Shown: one piece after another, positions 24,992 to 33,041 of the stretch | Position numbering within the stretch: the stretch's first letter is position 1 | Layout: each line of letters begins with the position of its first letter | Assembly (NCBI GenBank): GCA_025357835.1 | Contig: JANYLM010000020.1 | Coordinates: forward strand, 1 to 46,989 | Source of the DNA: Gammaproteobacteria bacterium | GTDB taxonomy: Bacteria; Pseudomonadota; Gammaproteobacteria; Steroidobacterales; Steroidobacteraceae | Direction: 5' to 3' | DNA: 46,989 nt | Made by a program: the position numbers and the translations under genes | Notes under the pieces: generated by a model | Database searches by the model: none | What the model was told of the DNA's origin: nothing | The model's input: only the letters and a program-made list of their open reading frames with translations

Positions 24992-26436
24992 GGTGTCGTC
25001 GTCGTTGCAGTCGATGGGGGGTTCACAAGTTTTTGGGGGCTTTCGTAACCGCCGCCCAAGGCGCGTTGCAGAGCGATATCCGCCGAGAGCGCTGCCGCAT
25101 CGAGCTGCAGCAGCGCATCGCGCTGTTCAATCCAGGATTCCGTCGCCGTAAGCTCGGTCCGCGCATCGGAGATATCTTGGCGCACTCGCGCCGCTGCGCT
25201 GCCGAGTAACTGGCGCGCCGAGTCAACCTGGATCACACGTTGGGTCCGCTCCGCCGCAATTTGCGCTTGGGTGGTTGCCTGCGCCGCCACATCGCGGGCG
25301 GCGCCAACCACGGTTTCCTGATAGCTCGCGACGGCTGAATCGATTGCGGCCTGCGATGCGCCATAGCGTGCCCTGAGCCGCCCTGCATCGAATAGGGGTA
25401 AGTGAATCGCGGCACTGGCCTGCGGCACGCGGCTGCCGTATTCGAGCAATTTGCCGACGTCAATACTGGACAGACCCAGCAAGGCGTTGATAGTGAGATC
25501 GGGATAGAATTCGGCGCGCGCCGCATCCAGGTTCCTGTGCGCGGCTTCCACTCGCCAGCGACCGGCGGTGATATCGGCACGGCGCGAAATCAGATCGATT
25601 CTGACATTGTCGGGCAGGTTGCCCGAGAGCGTAGGCAGCGGTTTCGATTGCAGCGCCGGCAGATCCGCCATGGAACGGCCGGTCAAGGCCGCCAGCGCAA
25701 CCACGCGCAGCTTCGCCGATCCTTGCAATGCCACCACTTGTTCGCGTGCGGCCGCCAGGGCAAGGTTGGAACGATTGGAGTTTTCCGCTGCATCCAAACC
25801 CGCCGTGACTCGCGCGGCGCCGATGGCGGCCTCGTGTTCCACAACTCCCACGCGTTCACGCGCCAGAGCAATGCGACTCTGATCGGCCTGCCATCCGAAG
25901 TAGCTATCCGCAATGGAACCGGCGAGCACCAATGCGGCGGCGCTGCGATCGGCCTGCGCTGCGTGCGCCTGGTCCAGGGCCGCTTCCACTTGGTCGCGCT
26001 GCTTGCCCCACCAATCGAAGGTATAGCTCGCCTGCAGCCCTAGGTTGGATTCGTTGTACCACGAGAAGCCCAGTAAACGCGGCGGGAACAGACCGTTGTC
26101 ACTCAACCGCTGGCGCTCTATATCGGCACTGGCGTCGACACGCGCTCCGGAAGCCGCGCCCGCGATTCGCACGGACTGGCGCGCCGAATCATAGCGAGCA
26201 TGGGCCGTGGCCAGAGTCGGGGACGATGCCAACCCGAGTTCGATCAGCTGATCGAGTGTCGTATCTTGGTAGCGTTTCCACCAGTCCGCTGCCGGCCAGT
26301 CACCACCTGCGGCGGCCTCCAAACCGTCCAACGGCGCCGCTGCCAATAACTGCGCGGGCCTGTGTTTCGGCGGCAATCCCACGCAGCCCACGCAGAACAG
26401 CGCAATCAAGGTCGCCGCGCACCGCCGGTTCTTCAT
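24988..26436 (-). CDS. Outer-membrane efflux lipoprotein (NodT/OprM type), MFS operon
   Basis: The 482-residue TolC-like channel has a lipoprotein signal ending in a CVGC box near residue 18, so it should be acylated. The two OEP repeats are seen: the first with WWKRYQDTTLDQLIELGL (53-70) and the second with RRADITAGRWRVEAAHRNLDAARAEFYPDL near 284. Members form the outer-membrane exit duct for tripartite pumps. It overlaps the MarR gene by 4 bases on one side and the adaptor by 4 on the other. It differs clearly from the second OMF at 27183, so each pump has its own duct. Confidence 0.92.
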   Translation of the reverse strand: MKNRRCAATLIALFCVGCVGLPPKHRPAQLLAAAPLDGLEAAAGGDWPAADWWKRYQDTTLDQLIELGLASSPTLATAHARYDSARQSVRIAGAASGARVDASADIERQRLSDNGLFPPRLLGFSWYNESNLGLQASYTFDWWGKQRDQVEAALDQAHAAQADRSAAALVLAGSIADSYFGWQADQSRIALARERVGVVEHEAAIGAARVTAGLDAAENSNRSNLALAAAREQVVALQGSAKLRVVALAALTGRSMADLPALQSKPLPTLSGNLPDNVRIDLISRRADITAGRWRVEAAHRNLDAARAEFYPDLTINALLGLSSIDVGKLLEYGSRVPQASAAIHLPLFDAGRLRARYGASQAAIDSAVASYQETVVGAARDVAAQATTQAQIAAERTQRVIQVDSARQLLGSAAARVRQDISDARTELTATESWIEQRDALLQLDAAALSADIALQRALGGGYESPQKLVNPPSTATTTTP

Positions 26437-26984
26437 AGTGCCTGCTCCGCCGGATCCTGCTTGTCCGGTTCCGCCAAAATCGCCGACAATCGTTTGAGCT
26501 GCGAAATCAATTGGCGCTGCTCAGTCTCTGTGAACTCCTCAAACAACCCACGCAGCGGTGCGAACATCGTGGGCAGGAGCTGGCGCACCAATTCCTCGCC
26601 CTGCTCGGTGATGCGTAGAACCATACGCCGGCGATCATGCACACTGAGGACTCGGGTAATGAGGTCGCGGCTCACCAGAGCATCGCTGATACGCGACATA
26701 TTCGCGGGACTCTGCGACGTGCGTGCGCACAGGTCGCTGGGATGCGCCACACCGTCGGGCTGCGAGAACAGGGTGGTCAGCACGCGAAAGTCCGCTTCCG
26801 CCAAACCGAAGGGCCGAATCTTTTGCTCGAACATCGTGCCCATCTCACGTCCCATGTTCACCAGCAGCCGAGACAGCAATATCTCCGTGAGCGGCAAATC
26901 CGGTATCCGGCTGCGAAGGCCTTCGAGGTTTGCCTCCAGCTTGTCAAATTGGCAATATGTGTTATTCATTTGTATACTAACCAT
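26433..26984 (-). CDS. MarR-family transcriptional regulator
   Basis: The 183-residue winged-helix repressor has EADFRVLTTLFSQP near 63-76, the recognition region ARTSQSPANMSRISDALVSRDLI (near 86-108) and the wing DRRRMVLRITEQG near 117-129. It is the first gene of the leftward pump operon (4-base overlap with the OMF gene) and divergent from the RND operon. An inverted repeat overlaps its own promoter, so it probably represses itself and may control both pumps, being released by a toxic ligand. ATG 26984 is taken; ATG 26969 is an equally possible start, since neither has a good ribosome site. Confidence 0.9.
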   Translation of the reverse strand: MVSIQMNNTYCQFDKLEANLEGLRSRIPDLPLTEILLSRLLVNMGREMGTMFEQKIRPFGLAEADFRVLTTLFSQPDGVAHPSDLCARTSQSPANMSRISDALVSRDLITRVLSVHDRRRMVLRITEQGEELVRQLLPTMFAPLRGLFEEFTETEQRQLISQLKRLSAILAEPDKQDPAEQAL

Positions 26985-27013
26985 TCCATCACGTATATTT
27001 TACCAAATGAATA
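26963..27013. promoter_or_regulatory. Inverted repeat at the marR promoter (candidate operator)
   Basis: TATTCATTTG (26963-26972) and its exact complement CAAATGAATA (27004-27013) are separated by 31 bases. The right arm falls in the spacer between the -35 and -10 boxes of the marR promoter; the left arm is in or just before the first marR codons. A dimer could bind each arm, or a loop could join them. The right arm also lies upstream of the rightward RND operon. Confidence 0.5.
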
Positions 27014-27026
27014 TCCCAGGTGTAAA
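26997..27026 (-). promoter_or_regulatory. Putative sigma-70 promoter of marR
   Basis: On the minus strand a -35 box TTTACA (27021-27026) and a -10 box TAAAAT (26997-27002) are spaced by 18 bases. The predicted transcript starts near 26990, a few bases before the ATG at 26984 or about 20 before the ATG at 26969. Confidence 0.55.
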
Positions 27027-27182
27027 TAGTTCTTGCGTTGGAAAACAACCCGTGTCATTTTTTACCTATGGACGCGCACGCCCGGCCCCTAATTGGTGGA
27101 TTTGCCTTGTCAAGGGATCGCGACTAACCGCCATTTCGCCGAGCGGCGGCGCGCCGATCGACTCACTTAGCTGGCAAAACCC

Positions 27183-28715
27183 ATGAAACCCCTCCCATCG
27201 AAGCGCGCGGCCTTGCACACGAGTATTGCGGCCGTTACCGGCGGGCTGCTTGCAGCATGTGCCGTGGGCCCGAATTTTAAAGCCCCTGAAGCGCCGCACA
27301 CTGCGGGCTTCGCACCGGCAGGTCAGGTAGCTCCTGAGACCGCGGCGGCACCACTGCCCGGCGGCCAAGCACAGCGCTTCGTCGATGGTATGGATATTCC
27401 GGGTCAGTGGTGGACGCTATTTCAGTCCCCCCAGATCAACGCACTGATTGAGAGTGCGCTGGCGAACAGCCCGACACTGCAAGCTGCCCAGGCGGCATTG
27501 CGGCAGGCGAATGAGATCGAAGCCGCACAGCGCGGCAGCTACTATCCAAGCGTATCAGGCCGGATCGGAAGCCAGCGGCAGAAGGCGTCTGGGGCTGCTC
27601 TCGGCGTACCCAGATTCCCGGGTTCCTATTTCTACAACCTCCAGACTGCTTCGGTGGACGTGTCATATACGCTCGATGCTTTCGGCGGCACGCGCCGTCA
27701 AGTGGAGGCGCTGCAGGCCCAGACTGAATACTGGCGGTTTGCGCTAGAGGCAAGCTATCTCACGCTGACCTCGAACATTGTCACAGCGGCCATCAATGAG
27801 GCCTCGCTGCGCGCGCAGATTGCGGCCACGGATGACATTGCGGGTTCGCAGCAGAAACAGCTCGACATCACGCAACGCCGTGTGAATGCCGGCGGCGCAT
27901 CTCGCGCCGACCTGCTGCAACAGCAAGCCACTCTTCAAGCCACTCTGGCGAACTTGCCGTCTTTGCGTAGCCAGCTAGCCCAGCAACGCAATCAACTGGC
28001 GGCACTCGTCGGCTCTCTGCCTGCGGAATATACGGGCGCCGAATTCAATCTCGACTCCTTGAGCATGCCGCAGGACTTGCCCGTGAGCTTGCCGTCGAAA
28101 TTCGTGGAACAACGCCCGGACATACGCCAACACTCCGCCCTGTTGCACCAGGCCACCGCACAGATCGGAATCGCCACAGCTAATATGCTGCCGCAGATCA
28201 CGCTCACCGGCAGTTTCGGCCAACAGGCTGCGTCATTTTCGAATATATTTTCATCCGCTTCCAACGTGTGGAGCGTCATCGCCTCTTTGACGCAGCCCCT
28301 ATTCAAGGGCGGACAGCTGGTGCATCAGCGCCGCAATGCCGTCGCCGCCGCTCAGGAAGCGGCCGCCAACTATCAGGCCACAGTCATCAGCGCATTTCAA
28401 AACGTGTCGAACACCCTGTATGCCCTTCAAGCGGACGCGGATGCGCTCGCAGCGCAAGCGCTTGCCGAGCGCACGGCGGCGGACAGCCTCGCGTTGGTTC
28501 AAGCGCAGTACAAGAGCGGCGCAGCCAGCCATGTGCAGATACTGACCGCAGAACAAAGCTATCAGGCCGCGGCCATTGCGCTCGTGAAGGCGCGAGCGCT
28601 GCGCTTCGCTGACACGGCAGCGCTATTTCAGGCACTTGGCGGCGGCTGGTGGAATCGAAACGAGGCGCTTGCGGATGATTCAAATCCAGCGCGTTCCCGG
28701 CAAGCGCAGCACTGA
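27183..28715 (+). CDS. Outer-membrane efflux lipoprotein (NodT/OprM type), RND operon
   Basis: The 510-residue channel protein has a lipobox LLAAC near 20-24 followed by AVGPNFKAP, a classical OprM-type opening. WWTLFQSPQINALIESAL (about 76-93) starts the first OEP repeat; QRPDIRQHSALLHQATAQIGIATANMLP (about 311-338) marks the second. It is the first gene of the rightward operon OMF-adaptor-RND-MFS. The next gene starts 46 bases after its stop. No strong Shine-Dalgarno is seen before the ATG. The protein is the presumed exit duct for the RND pump. Confidence 0.92.
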   Translation: MKPLPSKRAALHTSIAAVTGGLLAACAVGPNFKAPEAPHTAGFAPAGQVAPETAAAPLPGGQAQRFVDGMDIPGQWWTLFQSPQINALIESALANSPTLQAAQAALRQANEIEAAQRGSYYPSVSGRIGSQRQKASGAALGVPRFPGSYFYNLQTASVDVSYTLDAFGGTRRQVEALQAQTEYWRFALEASYLTLTSNIVTAAINEASLRAQIAATDDIAGSQQKQLDITQRRVNAGGASRADLLQQQATLQATLANLPSLRSQLAQQRNQLAALVGSLPAEYTGAEFNLDSLSMPQDLPVSLPSKFVEQRPDIRQHSALLHQATAQIGIATANMLPQITLTGSFGQQAASFSNIFSSASNVWSVIASLTQPLFKGGQLVHQRRNAVAAAQEAAANYQATVISAFQNVSNTLYALQADADALAAQALAERTAADSLALVQAQYKSGAASHVQILTAEQSYQAAAIALVKARALRFADTAALFQALGGGWWNRNEALADDSNPARSRQAQH

Positions 28716-28761
28716 TTGCTTGGCGACCCCAACGAATACCTTAAAAACCGAGAGAAGCTCC

Positions 28762-29886
28762 GTGAAGAAACGCATGATCGTTATGATATTGGGGGTAATC
28801 CTCCTGGTTGCCGGGATCGGCTTCGTGGTTTTCCGGAACATCATGCAGCAGATTGCTCAAGGATCGGCTGCCCAACCTCCGGTCGTGGTGACGGCCATGA
28901 AGGCCGCCAACCAAGAATGGCAGCCCCAACTGAACGCAGTGGGCAGCTTGCGTGCCGTGCGAGGCGTGGACGTGACCACCGAAATCGCGGGCTTGGTGCG
29001 CGAGATTAGGTTCAAATCGGGTGACGAAATCAAGGCAGGCACGGTCCTGATCCAGCTGAACGCGGATTCCGATCTCGCGCAGCTTGCTTCGCTCAAGGCG
29101 GCCGCAGACTTGGCGCAGACCACGCTGACCCGCGACCAGGTGCAACTGGCTGCTGAAGCGATCTCCCAGGCGCAGATCGACAACGACGAAGCCGATTTGA
29201 AAAGCAAGCGCGCACAGGCTGCAGGCCAGCAGGCGACAATCGACAAGAAGACGATTCGCGCGCCGTTTGCGGGACGCCTGGGCATCACGCTCGTCAATCC
29301 GGGCCAGTACCTGAACCCAGGCGACAAGGTGGTCACGCTGCAGACCATCGATCCGATTTTCATCGACTTCAATGTGCCCCAGCAACAAATCAGCGAGGTA
29401 TCGCTGGGTCAACCGGTGACGGTGTCGAGTGATGCCTACCCTGCCCAGACTTTTAGCGGCAAGGTGACGGCAATCGATGCGAAGGTCGATACCGCCACCC
29501 GCAATGTGCAGATCGAGGCCACGGTCACCAATCCGAAGAGACTGTTGTTGCCCGGCATGTTCGGGCGCTCGGCAGTCGACTCGGGCGAGAAGAAGACCTA
29601 TCTGACTCTTCCTCAGACGGCGATCACCTACAACCCCTACGGCGCAACCGTGTTCGTCGCGGTCGATAAGAAAGATGCGAAAGGCAATGCGGGGCTCCAG
29701 GCGCAGCAGATATTCATCACCACGGGGCCGACGCGAGGAGATCAAGTCGCCATTCTCAAGGGCGTGTCTGAGGGTGCGATGGTGGTCACCAGTGGACAGC
29801 TCAAATTGAAGAACGGTTCGCCGCTGCGCATCGACAACAGCGTGCAGCCGCAAAACGAACCAAACCCGACGCCGCAAGAGCAATGA
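28762..29886 (+). CDS. RND efflux periplasmic adaptor subunit
   Basis: The protein is 374 residues from a GTG at 28762 with GAGAAG upstream. An open frame back to 28636 overlaps the OMF gene and codes for no likely membrane-fusion sequence; ATG 28774 is a second option. A membrane anchor lies at about 5-24, then the lipoyl half GSLRAVRGVDVTTEIAGLV, a short helical hairpin (about 95-150), the second lipoyl half APFAGRLGITLVNPGQYLNPGD, and beta-barrel and membrane-proximal domains. It resembles the MexH/MdtA class. It bridges the RND pump and the channel. The RND gene follows after 10 bases. Confidence 0.92.
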   Translation: MKKRMIVMILGVILLVAGIGFVVFRNIMQQIAQGSAAQPPVVVTAMKAANQEWQPQLNAVGSLRAVRGVDVTTEIAGLVREIRFKSGDEIKAGTVLIQLNADSDLAQLASLKAAADLAQTTLTRDQVQLAAEAISQAQIDNDEADLKSKRAQAAGQQATIDKKTIRAPFAGRLGITLVNPGQYLNPGDKVVTLQTIDPIFIDFNVPQQQISEVSLGQPVTVSSDAYPAQTFSGKVTAIDAKVDTATRNVQIEATVTNPKRLLLPGMFGRSAVDSGEKKTYLTLPQTAITYNPYGATVFVAVDKKDAKGNAGLQAQQIFITTGPTRGDQVAILKGVSEGAMVVTSGQLKLKNGSPLRIDNSVQPQNEPNPTPQEQ

Positions 29887-29896
29887 GGCTCGTGCC

Positions 29897-32800
29897 ATGA
29901 ACTTTACGGATATCTTCATCAGGCGTCCGGTACTCGCTGTCGTCATCAGCCTGCTGATCCTGGTGCTGGGTTTACGTTCGGTCGGCAGCTTGCCGATCAA
30001 TCAGTATCCTCACACCGAAAACGCATTAGTTACCATCCGTACTGCTTACTACGGTGCGGACTCAGCGACCGTGGCGGGCTTCATCACGCAGCCGCTCGAA
30101 TCAGCGATCGCGCAGGCGCAGGGCATCGATTATATGTCCTCCTCGAGTACCACCGGATTGTCGACGATCACAGCGACCCTGCGGCTGAACTATGACTCGA
30201 ATCGCGCGTTGACCGAAATCAACACGCAGGTCAATTCAGTCAAGAATCAGTTGCCGCCCCAGGCCCAGCAGCCGGTACTGACAGTGCAAGTCGGACAAAC
30301 GATCGATGCGATGTATATGGGATTCTACAGCGACACCATCCCGACTAATAACGTCACCGACTATTTGCTCCGCGTGGTCAAGCCGAAGCTCGACTCGGTG
30401 GAAGGCGTGCAGACCGCCGAAATCCTGGGAGCCCGTCAATTCGCGCTGCGCGCCTGGCTGGATGCCGCGAAGCTCGCGGCCCACAACGTCACGGCGCAGG
30501 ACGTGTTCGCGGCCTTGGGCAACAACAACTATTTGGCGGCGGTAGGAAGCAGCAAAGGCCAAATGGTCACCGTCGACATGACCGCGGGCACCGATCTGCA
30601 TTCGGTGGAAGAATTCCGGCAGTTGGCCATTAAGCTGTCGGGCGACTCGATCGTGCGTCTCCAAGATGTCGCCGAGGTCACTCTCGGCGCCGAAAACTAC
30701 GACCTGAACGTCGCGTTCAGCGGCAAGCGTTCGGTGTTCATCGGCATCAAGGTGGCGCCACGGGCAAATATCCTGACGGTCGTTCAACGCGTCCGCAAGG
30801 CTTTTCCGGACCTGCAGTCGCAGCTGCCCACCGGCGTCACCGGCGAAATCGTCTACGACTCGACCGAGTTCATCAACACGTCTATCTCCGAGGTCGTGAA
30901 GACATTGGGGGAATCGCTCGTCATCGTGACGGTCGTCATCTTCCTTTTCCTCGGCAGCCTGCGCGCCGTCATCATACCCGTCATCGCAATGCCACTGTCG
31001 CTGGTCGGCACCTTCTTCGTAATGCTGGTATTGGGATACTCGATCAATCTATTGACGCTGCTGGCGCTGGTACTGGCCATTGGTCTCGTGGTCGATGACG
31101 CCATCATCGTCGTTGAGAATGTCGACCGGCATATGAAACAGGAGCGCAGGTCGCCGGTCGATGCCGCCATCATCGCAGCACGCGAGCTCGGCGGTCCGAT
31201 CCTGGCCATGACTGTGGTGCTGGTTGCCGTGTACGTGCCGATCGGCTTTCAGGGCGGTCTCACCGGCGCGCTGTTCACCGAATTCGCGTTCTCGCTGGCG
31301 GGCGCGGTGGCCGTTTCAGGAATCGTCGCGCTGACGCTCTCGCCGATGATGTGTGCAGTATTCTTTAGGTCGAGTCAGGATACCGGCCGATTCGTTCAAG
31401 CAATCGACCGAAATTTCGAGTGGTTCCGGGAGCGCTATCACCGCGCGCTGCATGCGCTGCTCGATACCTGGCCGGTGGTGATCGTAATGTGCTTCCTGCT
31501 GGTGCTGGTGCTGGTGGCGTGCTTCAAATTCACCAAATCGGAACTCGCGCCCGAGGAGGACCAGGGCATCGTACTCTCGAAGATCAGCGGCCCGCCCAAT
31601 GCTACTGCGCAGCAGATGCAGACATACGCGGACCAAGTCTTTCAGATTGCCAAGCAGGAGCCCGAATACAGTCAAATGTTTCAGATTACCGGCGTTCCGA
31701 CCGTCAATCAGGGCATCGGCGGCGCACTGTTCAAGCCGTGGAATCAGCGCACCCGCAGCGCGCATGAACTGCAGCTCGTCCTGCAGCAGAAATGGGCGCA
31801 GATTGCCGGCGCGCAGGTGTTCGCGTTCCAGTTCCCGCCGCTTCCCGGCTCGAGCGGCTTCCCGGTGCAGTTCGTGATCACGACCACTGAGCCGTTCCAA
31901 AATCTGAACGACGTCGCGCAGGCCGTGGTCGCCAAGGCCTTGAGTCAACACGCCTTCTACTTCGCGGACGTCGACCTGAAACTCGACAAGCCGCAGGCGA
32001 CCCTCGTGGTAGATCGCGACAAAGTTGCCGCAATGGGCTTGAACCAGTCCGACGTGGGTAGCGCATTGGGCGCCGCCTTGGGCGGAGGGTACGTTAACTA
32101 TTTTTCGATCGCCGGCCGCTCCTACAAGGTAATTCCGCAAGTACAGCAAGTGGATCGGCTGAATCCCGACCAGGTGTTGAACTACTACATCCGCACTCCC
32201 ACGGGCGCTACTTTGCCTGCGAGCACCGTGGCGCACATCAAGTATTCCGTCGAACCGGAGTCGATCAATCGGTTTCAACAGTTGAACTCGGTGACGATCG
32301 CAGGCGTCAGCGGCATGGCCCAAGGAGATATTCTCAAGTTCCTTAAGGATACGACCGCTCAGATCGCGCCGAGCGGCTATAGCGTGGATTATGCGGGCGC
32401 GTCGCGTCAATTCGTCCAAGAATCCGGAGGCTTCTTCGTAACCCTCGGCTTCGCGATCATCATCGTGTTTCTGGCGCTCGCCGCGCAATTTGAAAGCTTC
32501 CGCGATCCGATCGTGATTCTCATGTCGGTGCCGTTGGCCCTATTAGGCGCGGTAATGTTCATGACCATGGGGTTTGCGTCGCTCAATATCTACACCCAGG
32601 TGGGTCTGGTCACACTGCTGGGGCTGATTAGCAAGCACGGCATTCTGATCGTGCAGTTCGCGAATCAGCTGCAGCGGGCCGGGCGCTCGAAGCGTGAGGC
32701 GATCGAAGAGGCATCCTCGGTGCGCTTGAGGCCGATTCTCATGACGACTGCCGCCATGGTCCTGGGGGTCGTGCCGCTGGTCCTCGCTGCGGGTGCGGGC

Positions 32801-32971
32801 GCTGCCGGCCGACATGACATGGGGCTGGTGATCTTCGCGGGATTGTCGATTGGCACGCTGTTCACGTTGTTCGTCGTTCCGGCCGTCTACATGCTGATCG
32901 GCGCCGATCACTCGGCACAATCCAACTCCGAGGCCCCTAGGCAGCCTCAATCCACATCCGATGCGTCATGA
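29897..32971 (+). CDS. RND efflux pump, HAE1-type inner-membrane transporter
   Basis: The 1024-residue protein is a full-length hydrophobe/amphiphile efflux RND pump (AcrB/MexB-like architecture). It opens FTDIFIRRPVLAVVISLLI, has the proton-relay aspartates in GLVVDDAIIVVENV near 394-407, and the second-half helix block LISKHGILIVQFANQ near 910-924. Large periplasmic loops follow helices 1 and 7. It exports hydrophobic toxic compounds from the periplasm and inner membrane through the adaptor and OMF encoded upstream. The order adaptor-pump with 10-base spacing is typical. Substrate range cannot be read, though the sequence looks nearer the MexK/MexI group than AcrB. Confidence 0.94.
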   Translation: MNFTDIFIRRPVLAVVISLLILVLGLRSVGSLPINQYPHTENALVTIRTAYYGADSATVAGFITQPLESAIAQAQGIDYMSSSSTTGLSTITATLRLNYDSNRALTEINTQVNSVKNQLPPQAQQPVLTVQVGQTIDAMYMGFYSDTIPTNNVTDYLLRVVKPKLDSVEGVQTAEILGARQFALRAWLDAAKLAAHNVTAQDVFAALGNNNYLAAVGSSKGQMVTVDMTAGTDLHSVEEFRQLAIKLSGDSIVRLQDVAEVTLGAENYDLNVAFSGKRSVFIGIKVAPRANILTVVQRVRKAFPDLQSQLPTGVTGEIVYDSTEFINTSISEVVKTLGESLVIVTVVIFLFLGSLRAVIIPVIAMPLSLVGTFFVMLVLGYSINLLTLLALVLAIGLVVDDAIIVVENVDRHMKQERRSPVDAAIIAARELGGPILAMTVVLVAVYVPIGFQGGLTGALFTEFAFSLAGAVAVSGIVALTLSPMMCAVFFRSSQDTGRFVQAIDRNFEWFRERYHRALHALLDTWPVVIVMCFLLVLVLVACFKFTKSELAPEEDQGIVLSKISGPPNATAQQMQTYADQVFQIAKQEPEYSQMFQITGVPTVNQGIGGALFKPWNQRTRSAHELQLVLQQKWAQIAGAQVFAFQFPPLPGSSGFPVQFVITTTEPFQNLNDVAQAVVAKALSQHAFYFADVDLKLDKPQATLVVDRDKVAAMGLNQSDVGSALGAALGGGYVNYFSIAGRSYKVIPQVQQVDRLNPDQVLNYYIRTPTGATLPASTVAHIKYSVEPESINRFQQLNSVTIAGVSGMAQGDILKFLKDTTAQIAPSGYSVDYAGASRQFVQESGGFFVTLGFAIIIVFLALAAQFESFRDPIVILMSVPLALLGAVMFMTMGFASLNIYTQVGLVTLLGLISKHGILIVQFANQLQRAGRSKREAIEEASSVRLRPILMTTAAMVLGVVPLVLAAGAGAAGRHDMGLVIFAGLSIGTLFTLFVVPAVYMLIGADHSAQSNSEAPRQPQSTSDAS

Positions 32972-33004
32972 GCGATCGATGAACGCGAGCCCGCCGCCGC
33001 AGAG

Positions 33005-33022
33005 GTGGTGACATGTCGCCAC
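33005..33022. promoter_or_regulatory. Dyad between the RND and MFS genes
   Basis: GTGGTGAC and GTCGCCAC form an 8-base stem with one G-U pair around a 2-base centre, in the 70-base gap between the RND pump gene and the DHA2 gene. It could be an operator or a small mRNA hairpin that sets the ratio of the two genes. No T-run follows. Confidence 0.3.
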
Positions 33023-33041
33023 GAAGGTAAGGGCTCAGTAC

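Noticed and set aside
28741..30000. 419-codon minus-strand frame opposite the RND adaptor gene
   Set aside because: Fully antisense to a conserved gene and lacks any recognisable motif.
31316..32488. 390-codon minus-strand frame opposite the RND pump gene
   Set aside because: Antisense to conserved coding sequence, rich in His/Arg/Gly as expected for a shadow frame, no start context.
19762..32994. The 15-mer TCGATGAACGCGAGC occurs in two intergenic gaps (about 19763 and 32979)
   Set aside because: A shared 15-mer is expected about once by chance in 47 kb, and no flanking similarity is seen.
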